Positions 44,441 through 54,241 are shown, numbered from the stretch's first letter. The stretch is 64,000 bases of DNA from an uncultured Flavobacterium sp. (GCF_946478785.1 NZ_CAMLDD010000030.1:1-64000); one strand, 5' to 3'. Notes: generated from the sequence alone by a model not told the origin. Numbers and translations: made by a program.

Positions 44441-45035
44441 TACGATAATTTTTGACTTTGGAGATATTTTTATCAATTTAAATAAAGAAGCTACTATTTC
44501 GGGATTGCAGAAATTAGGTATGACCGAATGGAATTCAGAATTTGACCGACTGAATCTTTTGTTTGAAACGGGAGATATTTCGTATGAAGATTTTCTTGCA
44601 GGTTTTCAGGAACAGCTTCCTAATGCTTCAATTGAAGAAATTCTGGACGCTTGGAATGCTATTTTGGCAGACTTCCCTCTATACAGATTAGAATTCCTAC
44701 AGCTGCTTTCTAAAAAATACCGACTGTTTTTATTAAGCAATACAGATTCTATTCACATTGCAACTTTTGAAAATAAAAGCGGAATTTCATTTTACAGTGA
44801 TTTTTACCAATGTTTTGAAAAAGTGTACTTTTCATTTGAAATTGGAAAACGTAAACCAAATCCTGAAGCTTTTCAGTATATTATTAATAAACACGAATTG
44901 TCTCCAAAACGCACTTTGTTTATAGACGACAAAAAAGAAAACACAGATGCAGCCGCTGCTTTAGGACTTCATGTTTGGAATTTACAGGTTGGTAAGGAAG
45001 ATGTGGTTGATTTATTTGAAAAACAAATACTTTAA
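44433..45035 (+). CDS. HAD-superfamily hydrolase (YihX-like)
   Basis: Cytoplasmic phosphatase-like protein of 200 residues. Motif I is IFDFGDIFINLN (nucleophile Asp in DFGD), motif II LLSNTDS, motif III around GKRKPNPEAF and motif IV LFIDDKKENTDAA. The cap is a small helical bundle. This pattern fits HAD-IA subfamily members such as YihX, which act on sugar phosphates. The 8-bp overlap with ribD suggests a link with riboflavin synthesis, where an unidentified phosphatase step exists, but this is inference only. Confidence 0.85.
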   Translation: MIDTIIFDFGDIFINLNKEATISGLQKLGMTEWNSEFDRLNLLFETGDISYEDFLAGFQEQLPNASIEEILDAWNAILADFPLYRLEFLQLLSKKYRLFLLSNTDSIHIATFENKSGISFYSDFYQCFEKVYFSFEIGKRKPNPEAFQYIINKHELSPKRTLFIDDKKENTDAAAALGLHVWNLQVGKEDVVDLFEKQIL

Positions 45036-45043
45036 ATTTTACT

Positions 45044-45676
45044 TTGGAATATAAGGATACGTATCAAACTATTGCATTTGAATCTGAAGAAGTACTTTTT
45101 AAAGAAAAAGGAAGTAAATTCTTTGGTTATGCTTTTCCCATAGAAAATGAAGAGGAAGTAAAACCAATTATTGAGAACTTAAAAAAACAGCATCCTCACG
45201 CCGTACATTACTGTTACGCTTACCAATTAGGCACAGCTCCTAAAATATCTTATCGCGCCAATGATGACGGAGAGCCCAGCAATACTGCAGGAGCACCAAT
45301 TTACGGACAAATACAATCTTTTGGTCTAACTAATGTACTGGTTGTCGTGGTTCGAATTTTTGGCGGAATAAAATTAGGCGTAGGCGGATTAATTGCTGCT
45401 TATAAAACTACCGCTCAAATGACACTTGAAGTTTGTGAGATTGTTGAGAAAACAATCGATGTGCATTTTTTAATCTCTTTTGATTATAAAAACATGAACA
45501 AAGTGATGCGTATAATTAAGGAAAAAAAGCTAGAAATTACTTCTCAGGAAATGGAAATCGATGAAGATTCCGGAATGCCAATTGGCAAAATTGGTACAAA
45601 AACACGTAAAAAAAATGCCGAAACAGTATTCAGCATTTTTGATTTAATGTTCGAAATTGACATTAAAATTATATAA
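45044..45676 (+). CDS. YigZ / IMPACT family protein
   Basis: Protein of 210 residues of the UPF0029 family. The N-terminal IMPACT domain is clear (EEVLFKEKGSKFFGYAFPIENEEE, HYCYAYQLG, NDDGEPSNTAGAPI, GGIKLGVGGLIAAY), with a smaller C-terminal domain. It starts at a TTG (45044), 9 bp after the HAD stop; no ATG is available without cutting the domain, and homologues start at this point. The molecular function is unclear; IMPACT proteins modulate translation regulators in eukaryotes. Confidence 0.85.
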   Translation: MEYKDTYQTIAFESEEVLFKEKGSKFFGYAFPIENEEEVKPIIENLKKQHPHAVHYCYAYQLGTAPKISYRANDDGEPSNTAGAPIYGQIQSFGLTNVLVVVVRIFGGIKLGVGGLIAAYKTTAQMTLEVCEIVEKTIDVHFLISFDYKNMNKVMRIIKEKKLEITSQEMEIDEDSGMPIGKIGTKTRKKNAETVFSIFDLMFEIDIKII

Positions 45677-45707
45677 ATTGATATAAAAGCATACCTCATT
45701 TTAACAA

Positions 45708-46112
45708 TTATATCAATGTTTTAAATAATTCTAAAATATAATCTGGAGGGGCAGTTGGGCGACCTGTTTTTAATGAAATAAATACTAAAATAAACACGGC
45801 CGTTGTTAATAACTCATTCGCTTCGTTATAAATCGCACAGTCAAATTCAATCTTAACAGAAGACTGGCTTTTGAAAGTCGTATGGATTGTTAAAAGCTCA
45901 TCATAACGTGCCGATTTTTTGTAATTTATCTGCATCGAAACAATCGGCAATCCAATTCCGCTTTCTTCCATACTTTTATACGAAATCCCTTTGTTTCTAA
46001 GCCATTCCACCCGACCTATCTCAAAATACGGCACATAATTTCCGTGATAAACAACACCCATTTGGTCGGTTTCAGAGTAACGAACACGTACTTGTGTCTG
46101 ATGATTTTTCAT
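45708..46112 (-). CDS. Hotdog-fold acyl-CoA thioesterase, YbgC family
   Basis: Thioesterase of 134 residues. The YbgC/4HBT signature is RYSETDQMGVVYHGNYVPYFE with the active-site Asp16 and the YHxNY context; RVEWLR follows. In other bacteria YbgC hydrolyses short- or long-chain acyl-CoA and is tied to the Tol-Pal region, but no tol gene is near here. It is divergent from dnaA, sharing the AT-rich 187-bp gap. Confidence 0.88.
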   Translation of the reverse strand: MKNHQTQVRVRYSETDQMGVVYHGNYVPYFEIGRVEWLRNKGISYKSMEESGIGLPIVSMQINYKKSARYDELLTIHTTFKSQSSVKIEFDCAIYNEANELLTTAVFILVFISLKTGRPTAPPDYILELFKTLI

Positions 46113-46299
46113 TGTCTAAAGATTAAAAAATTTATGGTTTTAAAAGTTCACTTACAACTTTTTTTTATAAAATTAGAGAGCAAAATATTTTTTTTTACAG
46201 AAATTTGTTCACATATTTGTTATCCCGAAATACGGAATAAAATTGCTCCATTTTTATCAGGAGAATCTTTATCAATAATAAAAAAATTTATCTGAATTT

Positions 46300-47727
46300 A
46301 TGACTAAAACTGCTCAATCGGTATGGGAAAACTGTTTGTCCTTTATAAAAGACAATATTCAAGATCAAGCATACAAAACTTGGTTTGAACCAATCAAATC
46401 AGTTGAGCTAACCGACAACGCATTATATATTCAGGTTCCAAGTAAATTTTTCTACGAATGGCTCGAAGAACATTACGTAAAATTATTGAAAGTTGCGCTT
46501 ACCAAAGAACTGGGAAAAAACGCAAAGTTACTCTATAAAATTAAAATGGAAAACACTTATGGAAATAAACAACCGTTTACTGAACAGTTGCCAAGTTCCA
46601 ATAGAGTACCCATGAAACCGCAAGAGGTTGATGCTCCGTTTAAAAACTTAAATCCTGAGCTTAAAAACCCGTTTGTAATTCCGGGAATCAGAAATTTAAA
46701 AATTGAATCGCAATTAAACGCAAATTATAGTTTTGACAATTTTCTTGAAGGAGATTCAAACCGTTTGGCCCGTTCTGCAGGTATGGCGGTTGCCAATAAA
46801 CCTGGAGGAACTTCATTTAATCCGTTATTGATTTTTGGTGGAGTTGGGTTAGGTAAAACACACTTAGCTCACGCTATTGGTGTTGAAGTAAAAGACAAAT
46901 ATCCCGAAAAAACGGTTTTATATATTTCTGCCGAAATTTTCACACAACAATATATTGATTCGGTAAAAAAGAACAATCGTAATGATTTCATTCATTTTTA
47001 CCAATTAATAGATGTTTTAATTATTGATGACGTTCAGTTTTTATCCGGAAAATCAGGAACTCAGGACGTGTTTTTCCATATTTTCAATTATCTGCACCAA
47101 AACGGAAAGCAGGTAATTCTAACTTCGGATAAAGCTCCTGTTGACATGCAGGACATCGAACAGCGCTTGTTATCCCGTTTTAAATGGGGATTATCTGCCG
47201 AGTTACATCAGCCGGATTACGAAACCCGTATTTCAATCTTAAAAAACATTTTGTATCGCGATGGTGTTGAAATGCCCGAAGACATTATTGAATATGTTGC
47301 GCGTAATATCAAAACCAATGTTCGTGAACTTGAGGGCGCTATTATTTCGCTAATCGCACAATCTTCTTTCAATAAAAAAGAAGTTACAATCGAGTTGGCT
47401 AAAAGTGTTGTAGAGAAATTTGTTAAAAATGTAAAGAGAGAAATCTCTATCGATTATATTCAAAAAATTGTGTCAGATTATTTTCAGTTGGATATTGAAA
47501 CACTTCAATCTAAAACCAGAAAAAGGCACGTGGTTCAGGCGAGACAATTGGCCATGTTTTTTGCAAAGAAATTCACTAAAGCTTCTTTGGCAAACATTGG
47601 TTCACAAATTGGAGATCGCGATCATGCTACCGTATTGCACGCTTGTAAAACAGTTGACAACTTAGTTTCTACAGACAAACAATTCAAGAAGTTTGTCGAA
47701 GATATCAACAAAAAATTAACGCTATAA
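46300..47727 (+). CDS. dnaA: Chromosomal replication initiator protein DnaA
   Basis: AAA+ initiator of 475 residues. Domain I lies at about 1-85, a short linker follows, domain III has Walker A GGVGLGKT (181-188) and Walker B LIIDD (240-244), and domain IV has the DNA-binding signature GDRDHATVLHACKTV. It should open oriC DNA. The gap upstream is AT-rich but has only one near-match to a DnaA box (TTGTTCACA, 46205-46213), so an adjacent origin is not supported by sequence. The LMW phosphatase gene follows 9 bp later. Confidence 0.96.
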   Translation: MTKTAQSVWENCLSFIKDNIQDQAYKTWFEPIKSVELTDNALYIQVPSKFFYEWLEEHYVKLLKVALTKELGKNAKLLYKIKMENTYGNKQPFTEQLPSSNRVPMKPQEVDAPFKNLNPELKNPFVIPGIRNLKIESQLNANYSFDNFLEGDSNRLARSAGMAVANKPGGTSFNPLLIFGGVGLGKTHLAHAIGVEVKDKYPEKTVLYISAEIFTQQYIDSVKKNNRNDFIHFYQLIDVLIIDDVQFLSGKSGTQDVFFHIFNYLHQNGKQVILTSDKAPVDMQDIEQRLLSRFKWGLSAELHQPDYETRISILKNILYRDGVEMPEDIIEYVARNIKTNVRELEGAIISLIAQSSFNKKEVTIELAKSVVEKFVKNVKREISIDYIQKIVSDYFQLDIETLQSKTRKRHVVQARQLAMFFAKKFTKASLANIGSQIGDRDHATVLHACKTVDNLVSTDKQFKKFVEDINKKLTL

Positions 47728-47736
47728 ACGCGCATC

Positions 47737-48204
47737 ATGCCAGTAAAAATCTTAATGGTTTGTTTGGGAAACATTTGCAGATCGCCTTTAGCTGAAGGTA
47801 TTTTAGCTTCTAAACTTCCAAAAGACAAGTTTACAGTTGATTCAGCCGGAACCGGTTCATGGCATGTCGGTCATTCTCCGGACAAACGTTCTATTGCCGT
47901 CGCCCAAAAAAATGGTTTATGCATTGACGGACAAAAGGGAAGACAATTTAAACCTTCTGATTTTGATGAATTTGATTACATTTATGTAATGGACAATTCA
48001 AATTACCGCGATGTTATCCATCTTTCCAAAACACCTGAACACAAAAATAAAGTTCATTTAATTTTGAATGAATTATTCCCTGATGAAAATGTAGATGTAC
48101 CGGATCCTTATTTTGGTGTAACCAACGGATTTGAGAATGTATATCAAATGTTAGACGAAGTAACAGATATCATCGCAGAGAAACTGATTAAAAAACATTC
48201 TTAA
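47737..48204 (+). CDS. Low-molecular-weight protein tyrosine phosphatase
   Basis: Phosphatase of 155 residues with the N-terminal CX5R loop CLGNICR (Cys9, Arg15) and the general-acid loop VPDPYFG near the C-terminus. Family members dephosphorylate protein tyrosines or phosphoarginine. It starts 9 bp after dnaA and is likely co-transcribed with it; the following RsmI-like methylase gene begins about 80 bp later. Confidence 0.9.
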   Translation: MPVKILMVCLGNICRSPLAEGILASKLPKDKFTVDSAGTGSWHVGHSPDKRSIAVAQKNGLCIDGQKGRQFKPSDFDEFDYIYVMDNSNYRDVIHLSKTPEHKNKVHLILNELFPDENVDVPDPYFGVTNGFENVYQMLDEVTDIIAEKLIKKHS

Positions 48205-48282
48205 CAATACCTTATTTCTTTCAATTATTTTATCAATAAATAATTGAAAGATTTTTCGTTTATAATCTATAAAATAAATCAC

Positions 48283-48996
48283 ATGAAACTTCCCGGAAAA
48301 CTATATCTAATTCCAACTACTATGGGCGAAAGCGATCCGATGGATGTTTTGCCTCAAACAGTAAAAAGAAGCATTGAACTTATAGATTATTACATCGTTG
48401 AGAACGAAAAAACAGCCAGAAAATCAATCAAAGCGGTTTATCCTGAAAAAAAACAATCAGAACTAGTTCTTTTCACATTGAACAAGCGAACAGAACCAAG
48501 CGAGCATTTAGATTTCATCAAACCTCTATTAGAAGGAAAAAATATGGGTCTAATGAGCGAAGCTGGTTGCCCAGGCGTTGCTGATCCCGGTGCTGTAATT
48601 GTAAAATTAGCTCATGAAAAAGGAATTCAGGTTGTACCTTTGGTTGGACCGTCTTCTATTTTACTAGCGATGATGGCTTCCGGAATGAACGGACAGAGTT
48701 TTACATTCAATGGATATTTGCCTATTGATAAAGACGAGAAAAAATCAGCATTAAAGTACTTTGAAAAATTATCTCAGGATAAAAATCAGTCCCAGCTTTT
48801 TATTGAGACACCTTACAGAAACAACAAATTAGTCGAAGATATTCTGCAGATTCTAAATCCTGTCACACATCTTTGCATTGCTACAGATATTACTTTACCC
48901 ACAGAATTTATTAAAACGATGCGCGTTTCTGACTGGAAAAAATTAAAAGTTGATTTACATAATAGACCTACGATTTTTATTATTCATAAAATATAA
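48283..48996 (+). CDS. Tetrapyrrole-methylase-fold SAM methyltransferase, RsmI-like
   Basis: Methyltransferase of 237 residues. It begins GKLYLIPTTMGESDPMDVLP and contains the family glycines (MGLMSEAGCPGVADPGAVIV, VVPLVGPSSILLAMMASG). It resembles RsmI, which methylates 16S rRNA C1402, but is shorter and has PTTMG in place of the usual PTPIG/NLGD text, marking it as a paralogue common in Bacteroidota. The substrate is uncertain. ATG at 48283 is used; the frame opens earlier without plausible residues. Confidence 0.8.
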   Translation: MKLPGKLYLIPTTMGESDPMDVLPQTVKRSIELIDYYIVENEKTARKSIKAVYPEKKQSELVLFTLNKRTEPSEHLDFIKPLLEGKNMGLMSEAGCPGVADPGAVIVKLAHEKGIQVVPLVGPSSILLAMMASGMNGQSFTFNGYLPIDKDEKKSALKYFEKLSQDKNQSQLFIETPYRNNKLVEDILQILNPVTHLCIATDITLPTEFIKTMRVSDWKKLKVDLHNRPTIFIIHKI

Positions 48997-49003
48997 ACAT
49001 CAA

Positions 49004-49447
49004 ATGATGAAAAAGCTTTTAATACTGCTCTCGATTTGTTTAATACAAAATATATTTTCTCAAACTATAGAAAACCAAAACAATATAGAACTTACGTTTG
49101 AAGAGGTTGGACATGGAATCACACCTGAGGCAGATAATCCTGTCTATTCTCCCTCAGGCTTAGAAGTAAAGCCTGATTTCCCGGGAGGCATGATTGCATT
49201 TGATAGGTTTATTGAGCAAAATTTCAAAATTCCAAAAGAAAATTCAGGAATTAAAGGAAAGATATTTGTGGGATTTGTAGTTGAAAAAGATGGGTCATTG
49301 AACGATATTAAAGTTTTTAAAGATCTTGGTTCTGGAACCGGTACTGAAGCTATCAGAGTTTTAAAATTATCTCCTAAATGGAACTCTGGCCAACACGAAA
49401 GCAAAAATGTACGAGTTATGTATACAATTCCAATTATTATAAAATAG
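49004..49447 (+). CDS. Secreted protein with TonB C-terminal-like domain
   Basis: Exported protein of 147 residues. Signal peptide KKLLILLSICLIQNIFSQ, then a short linker and a TonB_C-like domain (PDFPGGMIAFDRFIEQNFKIP ... KGKIFVGFVVEKDGSLNDIKVFKDLGSGTGTEAIRVL ... RVMYTIPIII). The N-terminal membrane anchor of a true TonB is lacking, so it is not an energy transducer itself. ATG at 49004 follows the methylase stop by 7 bp. Function unknown. Confidence 0.75.
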   Translation: MMKKLLILLSICLIQNIFSQTIENQNNIELTFEEVGHGITPEADNPVYSPSGLEVKPDFPGGMIAFDRFIEQNFKIPKENSGIKGKIFVGFVVEKDGSLNDIKVFKDLGSGTGTEAIRVLKLSPKWNSGQHESKNVRVMYTIPIIIK

Positions 49448-49491
49448 TAATTTTAAGTTTTCCTCACAAGTTTCTTTAATCAAACTTTCAC

Positions 49492-50619
49492 ATGAGTAAA
49501 CTCCCAAACGTAACCACAAGCATCTTTACGGTAATGTCAAAAATGGCAGCCGAATACAATGCAATTAATCTTTCGCAGGGATTTCCAAATTTTCCTGTTG
49601 ACGAAAGATTGACAGACATTTTTGCAAAGTTGACTAAAGAAAATGTACATCAATATACACCAATGGCAGGATATCCGCCATTAATGAATCAAATTGCAAA
49701 ATTAGTTCAGAGTTCTTACAATAGAAAGATAAATCCGGATTTAGAACTTCTGGTTACGGCTGGGGCAACTCAGGGAATTTTCACTACGATTTTAGCTTTG
49801 GTTAAAACTGGCGACGAAGTAATCATTCTGGATCCAAGTTACGATTCATATGAATCTCCGGTTCTATTATGTAATGCAAAACCAGTGCGCGTAGCTTTAA
49901 ACGATGATTATACGCCAAATTGGGAAGCTATTGAAAAAGCATGCTCGGAAAAAAGCAAAATGATTATCATTAATAATCCGCATAACCCGACTGGGAAAAT
50001 TCTAAATGAAAATGATTTTTTAGAATTAGAAAAGCTGCTTTCGAAATATCCAAACATAATTGTTTTATCTGATGAAGTTTATGAATACATCACTTTTGAA
50101 GAAAAACATATTTCGGCACATACCAAAAGCTTTCTTTTAGATCGCTGTATTATGGTTTCTTCGTTCGGAAAATCATTTCATATTACAGGTTGGAAAATTG
50201 GATACACAGTAGCACCGGAACATCTGATGAAAGAAATTAAAAAAGTACATCAGTTTTTGGTTTTTAGTGTAAATAGTATTTCTCAGGCAGCGATTAGCCA
50301 ATATTTAGATGTTGTTGATGTAAATCTGCTTGGAAAATTCTATCAGGAAAAACGCGATTATTTTCAGAAGCTACTTCAAAACAGCCGATTCGAATTAAAG
50401 CCATGTGAAGGAACTTATTTTCAGGTGGCTTCTTATGCTAATATCTCAAATGAAGATGATGTAACTTTCTGCAAAAAACTTATTACAGATCACGGCGTAG
50501 CTGCGATTCCAATTTCTACTTTTTATTCTGATCATACAGATCAAAAATTAATACGCTTTTGCTTTGCGAAAAACAATGAGACTTTGGAAGAAACTGCAAA
50601 AAGATTGCGTAAAGTATGA
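49492..50619 (+). CDS. Methionine aminotransferase (YbdL-like, PLP class I)
   Basis: PLP-dependent aminotransferase of 375 residues. It has NLSQGFPNFP near the start, NNPHNPTGK (161-169), the PLP-contacting Asp194, the Schiff-base Lys227 in SSFGKSFHITGWK and the carboxylate-binding Arg in LIRFCFAK. This text matches YbdL/methionine and kynurenine aminotransferases rather than aspartate aminotransferase. It is preceded by a TonB_C-like gene and followed by a 190-bp gap. Confidence 0.88.
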   Translation: MSKLPNVTTSIFTVMSKMAAEYNAINLSQGFPNFPVDERLTDIFAKLTKENVHQYTPMAGYPPLMNQIAKLVQSSYNRKINPDLELLVTAGATQGIFTTILALVKTGDEVIILDPSYDSYESPVLLCNAKPVRVALNDDYTPNWEAIEKACSEKSKMIIINNPHNPTGKILNENDFLELEKLLSKYPNIIVLSDEVYEYITFEEKHISAHTKSFLLDRCIMVSSFGKSFHITGWKIGYTVAPEHLMKEIKKVHQFLVFSVNSISQAAISQYLDVVDVNLLGKFYQEKRDYFQKLLQNSRFELKPCEGTYFQVASYANISNEDDVTFCKKLITDHGVAAIPISTFYSDHTDQKLIRFCFAKNNETLEETAKRLRKV

Positions 50620-50811
50620 CAAAAAACGACTTTCAATTTTTAATACGGACTAAAGAAGTATAAAAAATGACCTTTTCAATTCTTTTCTATCTATATTACT
50701 TATGATATATCATTTACGATATTAATAAACATTCATTATCTCCTTAGAATTACTATACAACATTTTTTTCAAAAAAAGACTTACTAAAATAAAAAAAGCC
50801 AAAATTTCAAA

Positions 50812-52244
50812 ATGAATATGATTAAAAAAAACATTCGTTTTCTTTCAGCATTATTATTGCTTTCTTCTTGTAGCCAGGATCAATATCAGGAATTATTAAC
50901 CGCAGATGACACAAAAAACAGGTTCGCTTTCACAAGCACTAATGGACTCCCCGGATATTTTGAAACAGGTGGTTCAAATTACCCTACTTATCATACTCAA
51001 AATTGGATAAATAATTCAAATCCAATACGTTATCCTGATTCAAATACAGACCCTGCGTGGAATGCTAATAATTTTTTTTTAACTGTAGGAGAACTTCCAT
51101 ACGACCGTGCTCAAGTAAGTTCTCAACTAACTACAATGTTTAATAATGGACAAAGAAAGATTGCTATACCTATTTGGTTTTCTGTTTTTGGTAACAATTT
51201 CCCTCCAGAACAATTATTTGAAAAACATATGCTAAGAATTGATAACGGAAAACTAACTGTTGAGCAAGAAAATAATTTAATTTATCTATTAAACGAAATT
51301 TCAAGAACAGGTTATAATGAAGTCGTAATTCGATTTAATGCTCAATGGCTATCCCAACCAGATAAGTGGACAGAATGGAAGGAAGAAACTTATCAAAAAA
51401 ATTTAAGCTTTATTTTCCGAACAATTGACATTATAAATCAAACATTAGCAAATTCTAATACAAAAATTTTATATGACCTAGGAGGAGAACTTGGAGGTTT
51501 AAATCAAGGAAGCTCTTCCCGATACGTTAAAACATTATGGACAGATTATATTACTAAATATGGAAACAATAATTCATATGGATTTTCTGTTATTTATGAT
51601 GATGCACATGAAAATCTCCTACACACTTATATTGAAGAAATAAAAAATATAAATAAACCCTTGCCTTCCGAATACGCAATCGATCTATACTGTAGAGATA
51701 TAACACCCATATCTGCAGTTCGTAAAATAAAAACATATTAGATAGCCAAAATGAAGGGCATAAAAATATAATCATACAAGAAACTTACTATAATGACACT
51801 GATAATTTTAATAAAATTATAAAAGGATCTGTAGATTCTAACCTTAAAATCCGAACAATTTACCAATGGCCTCTTACAAAAGATAGTCCTATTCAACATA
51901 TAAATATTAGTTATCCTTTTGAATATAAGATAGCTCCATACATAATAAGTTCAGGAGCTGGGTGTGATGATGAAAATTGCATATGGATTACAGGTTACCA
52001 ATTTAATAACATTAATAACAATATATATGTTGATATTAGAGACCCTGATACGTGGGAAGTTCTAAACTCATACTCCCCAAATGAAATAACAAATCAAAAC
52101 AACGGCACTATTGGTTCTATCACATTAAGGCTAAAATCAGACAAGGAAAAAAAACTATTCAAGAATAAAGGACTAAGAGTTTTCATTATTAATTCAACTA
52201 ATGGTACTTGGTCAATATATGGTAACAATACTATTACCAAATAA
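50812..52244 (+). pseudogene. Lipoprotein gene with a single frameshift (glycosidase-like in style)
   Basis: The first frame (50812-51741) encodes 309 residues with a lipoprotein signal (LLLLSSCSQD). It ends at TAG in RKIKTY. A second frame continues immediately from 51739 (LDSQNEGHKNIIIQETYYND) to TAA at 52244, another 168 residues. One extra A in the AAAATAAAAA run near 51730 would join them into a protein of about 477 residues. I recognise no family. Composition is even more AT-rich and Asn/Tyr-rich than the neighbours. Either a recent mutation or a sequencing error. Confidence 0.75.
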
Positions 52245-52446
52245 TTATTTACACAAAATTTAAACTAGTAATTATTATTTTTCGATTATTCTTGAATTAT
52301 AAAACCTGATATATTACGTTTCACATTGAACGAAATGAACATACTTCTATATAACTATTTTTTTCTTATATTTAAAAAAACATGCAAAACATAAAATTTT
52401 TCTAAAATTCATAACAATATTATGCACGCATCCTATTTAAATTAAT

Positions 52447-52454
52447 TAATTTTG
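52447..52454 (+). promoter_or_regulatory. Candidate -7 element of the DECR-like SDR gene
   Basis: TAATTTTG matches TAnnTTTG, 15 nt before the ATG at 52470. No TTTG lies at the -33 distance. Confidence 0.4.
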
Positions 52455-52469
52455 TAAAATAAAAAAAGT

Positions 52470-53351
52470 ATGAGCTATACAGATAAAATGTTACGAGACG
52501 ATGCTTTAAAAGGTAAAGTCATTGTAGTTACAGGCGGCGGAAGTGGTTTAGGAAAAGCAATGACTAAATATTTTTTAGAATTAGGAGCTCAGGTAGCGAT
52601 TACTTCCAGAGATTTAGAAAAGCTAAAAACTACAGCAACTGAACTAGAAACCGAAACAGGTGGGAAATGTTTACCGCTTCAATGTGATGTTCGTCATTAT
52701 GAAGAAGTAGAGAACATGCTTCAGGAAGTTTTAAAAGCTTTTGGAAAAGTAGATGTCCTTTTGAATAATGCAGCCGGAAATTTCATCTCCCCAACCGAGC
52801 GCTTATCAGCTAATGCATTTGACACTGTTATAGATATTGTATTAAAAGGTTCTAAAAACTGTACACTTGCTTTTGGAAAGCACTGGATTGACAGCAAACA
52901 AACATCGGCTACGATTTTAAATATCGTTACCACATATGCCTGGACAGGATCTGCTTATGTAGTACCAAGTTCAACTGCAAAAGCCGGAGTTTTGGCGATG
53001 ACAAGAAGTTTAGCGGTAGAATGGGCAAAATACGGAATCCGTTCTAACGCAATTGCTCCGGGACCATTTCCAACAAAAGGAGCATGGGACAGATTATTGC
53101 CAGGAGATCTTGCCGAGAAATTTGATATGGCCAAAAAAGTGCCTTTGAAGCGTGTAGGTGATCATCAGGAATTGGCCAATTTAGCAGCTTATTTAGTTTC
53201 TGATTTTTCTGCTTATGTAAACGGTGAAGTAATTACAATTGATGGTGGTGAATGGCTGAAAGGCGCAGGACAGTTCAATTTACTGGAAGCAATTCCGGAA
53301 GAACTTTGGGATCAGCTTGAAATGATGATAAAAGCAAAAAAGAATAAATAA
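52470..53351 (+). CDS. SDR family oxidoreductase, 2,4-dienoyl-CoA reductase-like
   Basis: NAD(P)H-dependent reductase of 293 residues. The cofactor loop is TGGGSGLGKA and NNAAGNFISP follows. The active-site strand reads VVPSSTAKAGVLAMTR, where Tyr of the usual YxxxK is replaced, as in mitochondrial and peroxisomal 2,4-dienoyl-CoA reductases. APGPFPTKGAWDRLLPG is a family hallmark. A role in unsaturated fatty-acid oxidation is inferred. A strong terminator follows. Confidence 0.85.
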   Translation: MSYTDKMLRDDALKGKVIVVTGGGSGLGKAMTKYFLELGAQVAITSRDLEKLKTTATELETETGGKCLPLQCDVRHYEEVENMLQEVLKAFGKVDVLLNNAAGNFISPTERLSANAFDTVIDIVLKGSKNCTLAFGKHWIDSKQTSATILNIVTTYAWTGSAYVVPSSTAKAGVLAMTRSLAVEWAKYGIRSNAIAPGPFPTKGAWDRLLPGDLAEKFDMAKKVPLKRVGDHQELANLAAYLVSDFSAYVNGEVITIDGGEWLKGAGQFNLLEAIPEELWDQLEMMIKAKKNK

Positions 53352-53406
53352 TTACAAGTGCTTACTAAATTCAGAATATTTTATAAAACTATACTGATTG
53401 CACTAA

Positions 53407-53431
53407 ATCCCGATAGCATTGCTGTCGGGAT
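53407..53431 (+). terminator. Intrinsic terminator after the DECR-like gene
   Basis: ATCCCGATAGC pairs with GCTGTCGGGAT across a CATT-type loop with one G-T wobble, followed immediately by a T-run. Confidence 0.88.
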
Positions 53432-53444
53432 TTTTTATTTTTTT

Positions 53445-53530
53445 CACCATATAAGTGCTATAAGTTCAATGAAATAATAAATTGTTTAAATATCTGTTTG
53501 CTTAAATTTACTTATATCACTTATATGGTT
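53445..53530. repeat. Palindromic repeat CACCATATAAGTG, second copy
   Basis: Arms 53445-53464 and 53511-53530 are complementary with two mismatches around a 46-nt loop. The arms match those of the copy at 14807-14878; the loops differ. It lies between the terminator above and udk. Confidence 0.7.
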
Positions 53531-53568
53531 TAAATCCACAATATGCTTAGACAATTCACTTAAATTAT

Positions 53569-53576
53569 TATTTTTG
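53569..53576 (+). promoter_or_regulatory. Candidate udk promoter, -7 element
   Basis: TATTTTTG matches TAnnTTTG and lies 25 nt before the udk ATG; no convincing -33 box. Confidence 0.45.
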
Positions 53577-53601
53577 CCTAACAAATATATAACATCTAAT
53601 T

Positions 53602-54210
53602 ATGCTCATTATTGGAATTGCAGGAGGAACCGGAAGTGGAAAAACAACAGTAGTACATCAAATCATGAACGAACTGCCAGATACTGAAGTTGGCGTAATT
53701 TCTCAGGATTCATACTATAAAGAAACCCATAATTTGTCATATGACGAAAGAGCATTAATCAATTTCGATCATCCAAGATCTATTGATTTTGAATTATTAG
53801 AAAGGCATCTTAAAGCTTTAAAAGCAGGAGAAACAATCGATCAGCCAGTGTATTCTTTTATTCAGCATAACAGAACAGATGATACCGTTTCCACACATCC
53901 TCGAAAAGTAATGATTGTTGAAGGAATTTTAATCCTGACGAATCCCGAATTACGTGAGCTTTTTGATATTAAAATCTATGTTCATGCCGATTCTGATGAA
54001 AGATTAGTTCGCCGTTTAAAACGTGATATATCAGAGCGCGGTCGTGATATTGACGAGGTTTTAACACGTTATCAAAACACTTTAAAACCAATGCATGAGC
54101 AATTCATCGAACCATCAAAAGCATTTGCCGACATCATAATTCCAAATGACAAATACAATACGGTTGCAATAGATGTAGTTCGTGCCGTAATTAATCAGCG
54201 AATTTTATAA
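53602..54210 (+). CDS. udk: Uridine/cytidine kinase
   Basis: Pyrimidine salvage kinase of 202 residues that phosphorylates uridine and cytidine. It has Walker A GGTGSGKT (8-15), the DSYYKE substrate loop, NFDHPRSIDFELL and the lid RRLKRDISERGRD. Length and motifs match E. coli Udk. The divIC-like gene follows after about 200 bp that hold a copy of the palindrome family. Confidence 0.93.
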   Translation: MLIIGIAGGTGSGKTTVVHQIMNELPDTEVGVISQDSYYKETHNLSYDERALINFDHPRSIDFELLERHLKALKAGETIDQPVYSFIQHNRTDDTVSTHPRKVMIVEGILILTNPELRELFDIKIYVHADSDERLVRRLKRDISERGRDIDEVLTRYQNTLKPMHEQFIEPSKAFADIIIPNDKYNTVAIDVVRAVINQRIL

Positions 54211-54241
54211 TTTTTATCGTAAATTTATTCCATAAAAATAA

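Noticed and set aside
46113..46299. Possible oriC upstream of dnaA
   Set aside because: The gap is AT-rich, but only one near-match to a DnaA box (TTGTTCACA) is seen and no cluster; Bacteroidota origins are not always beside dnaA.
52470..53351. SDR inactivated by loss of the catalytic Tyr
   Set aside because: The 2,4-dienoyl-CoA reductase branch naturally lacks the classical YxxxK tyrosine, so this is not evidence of decay.
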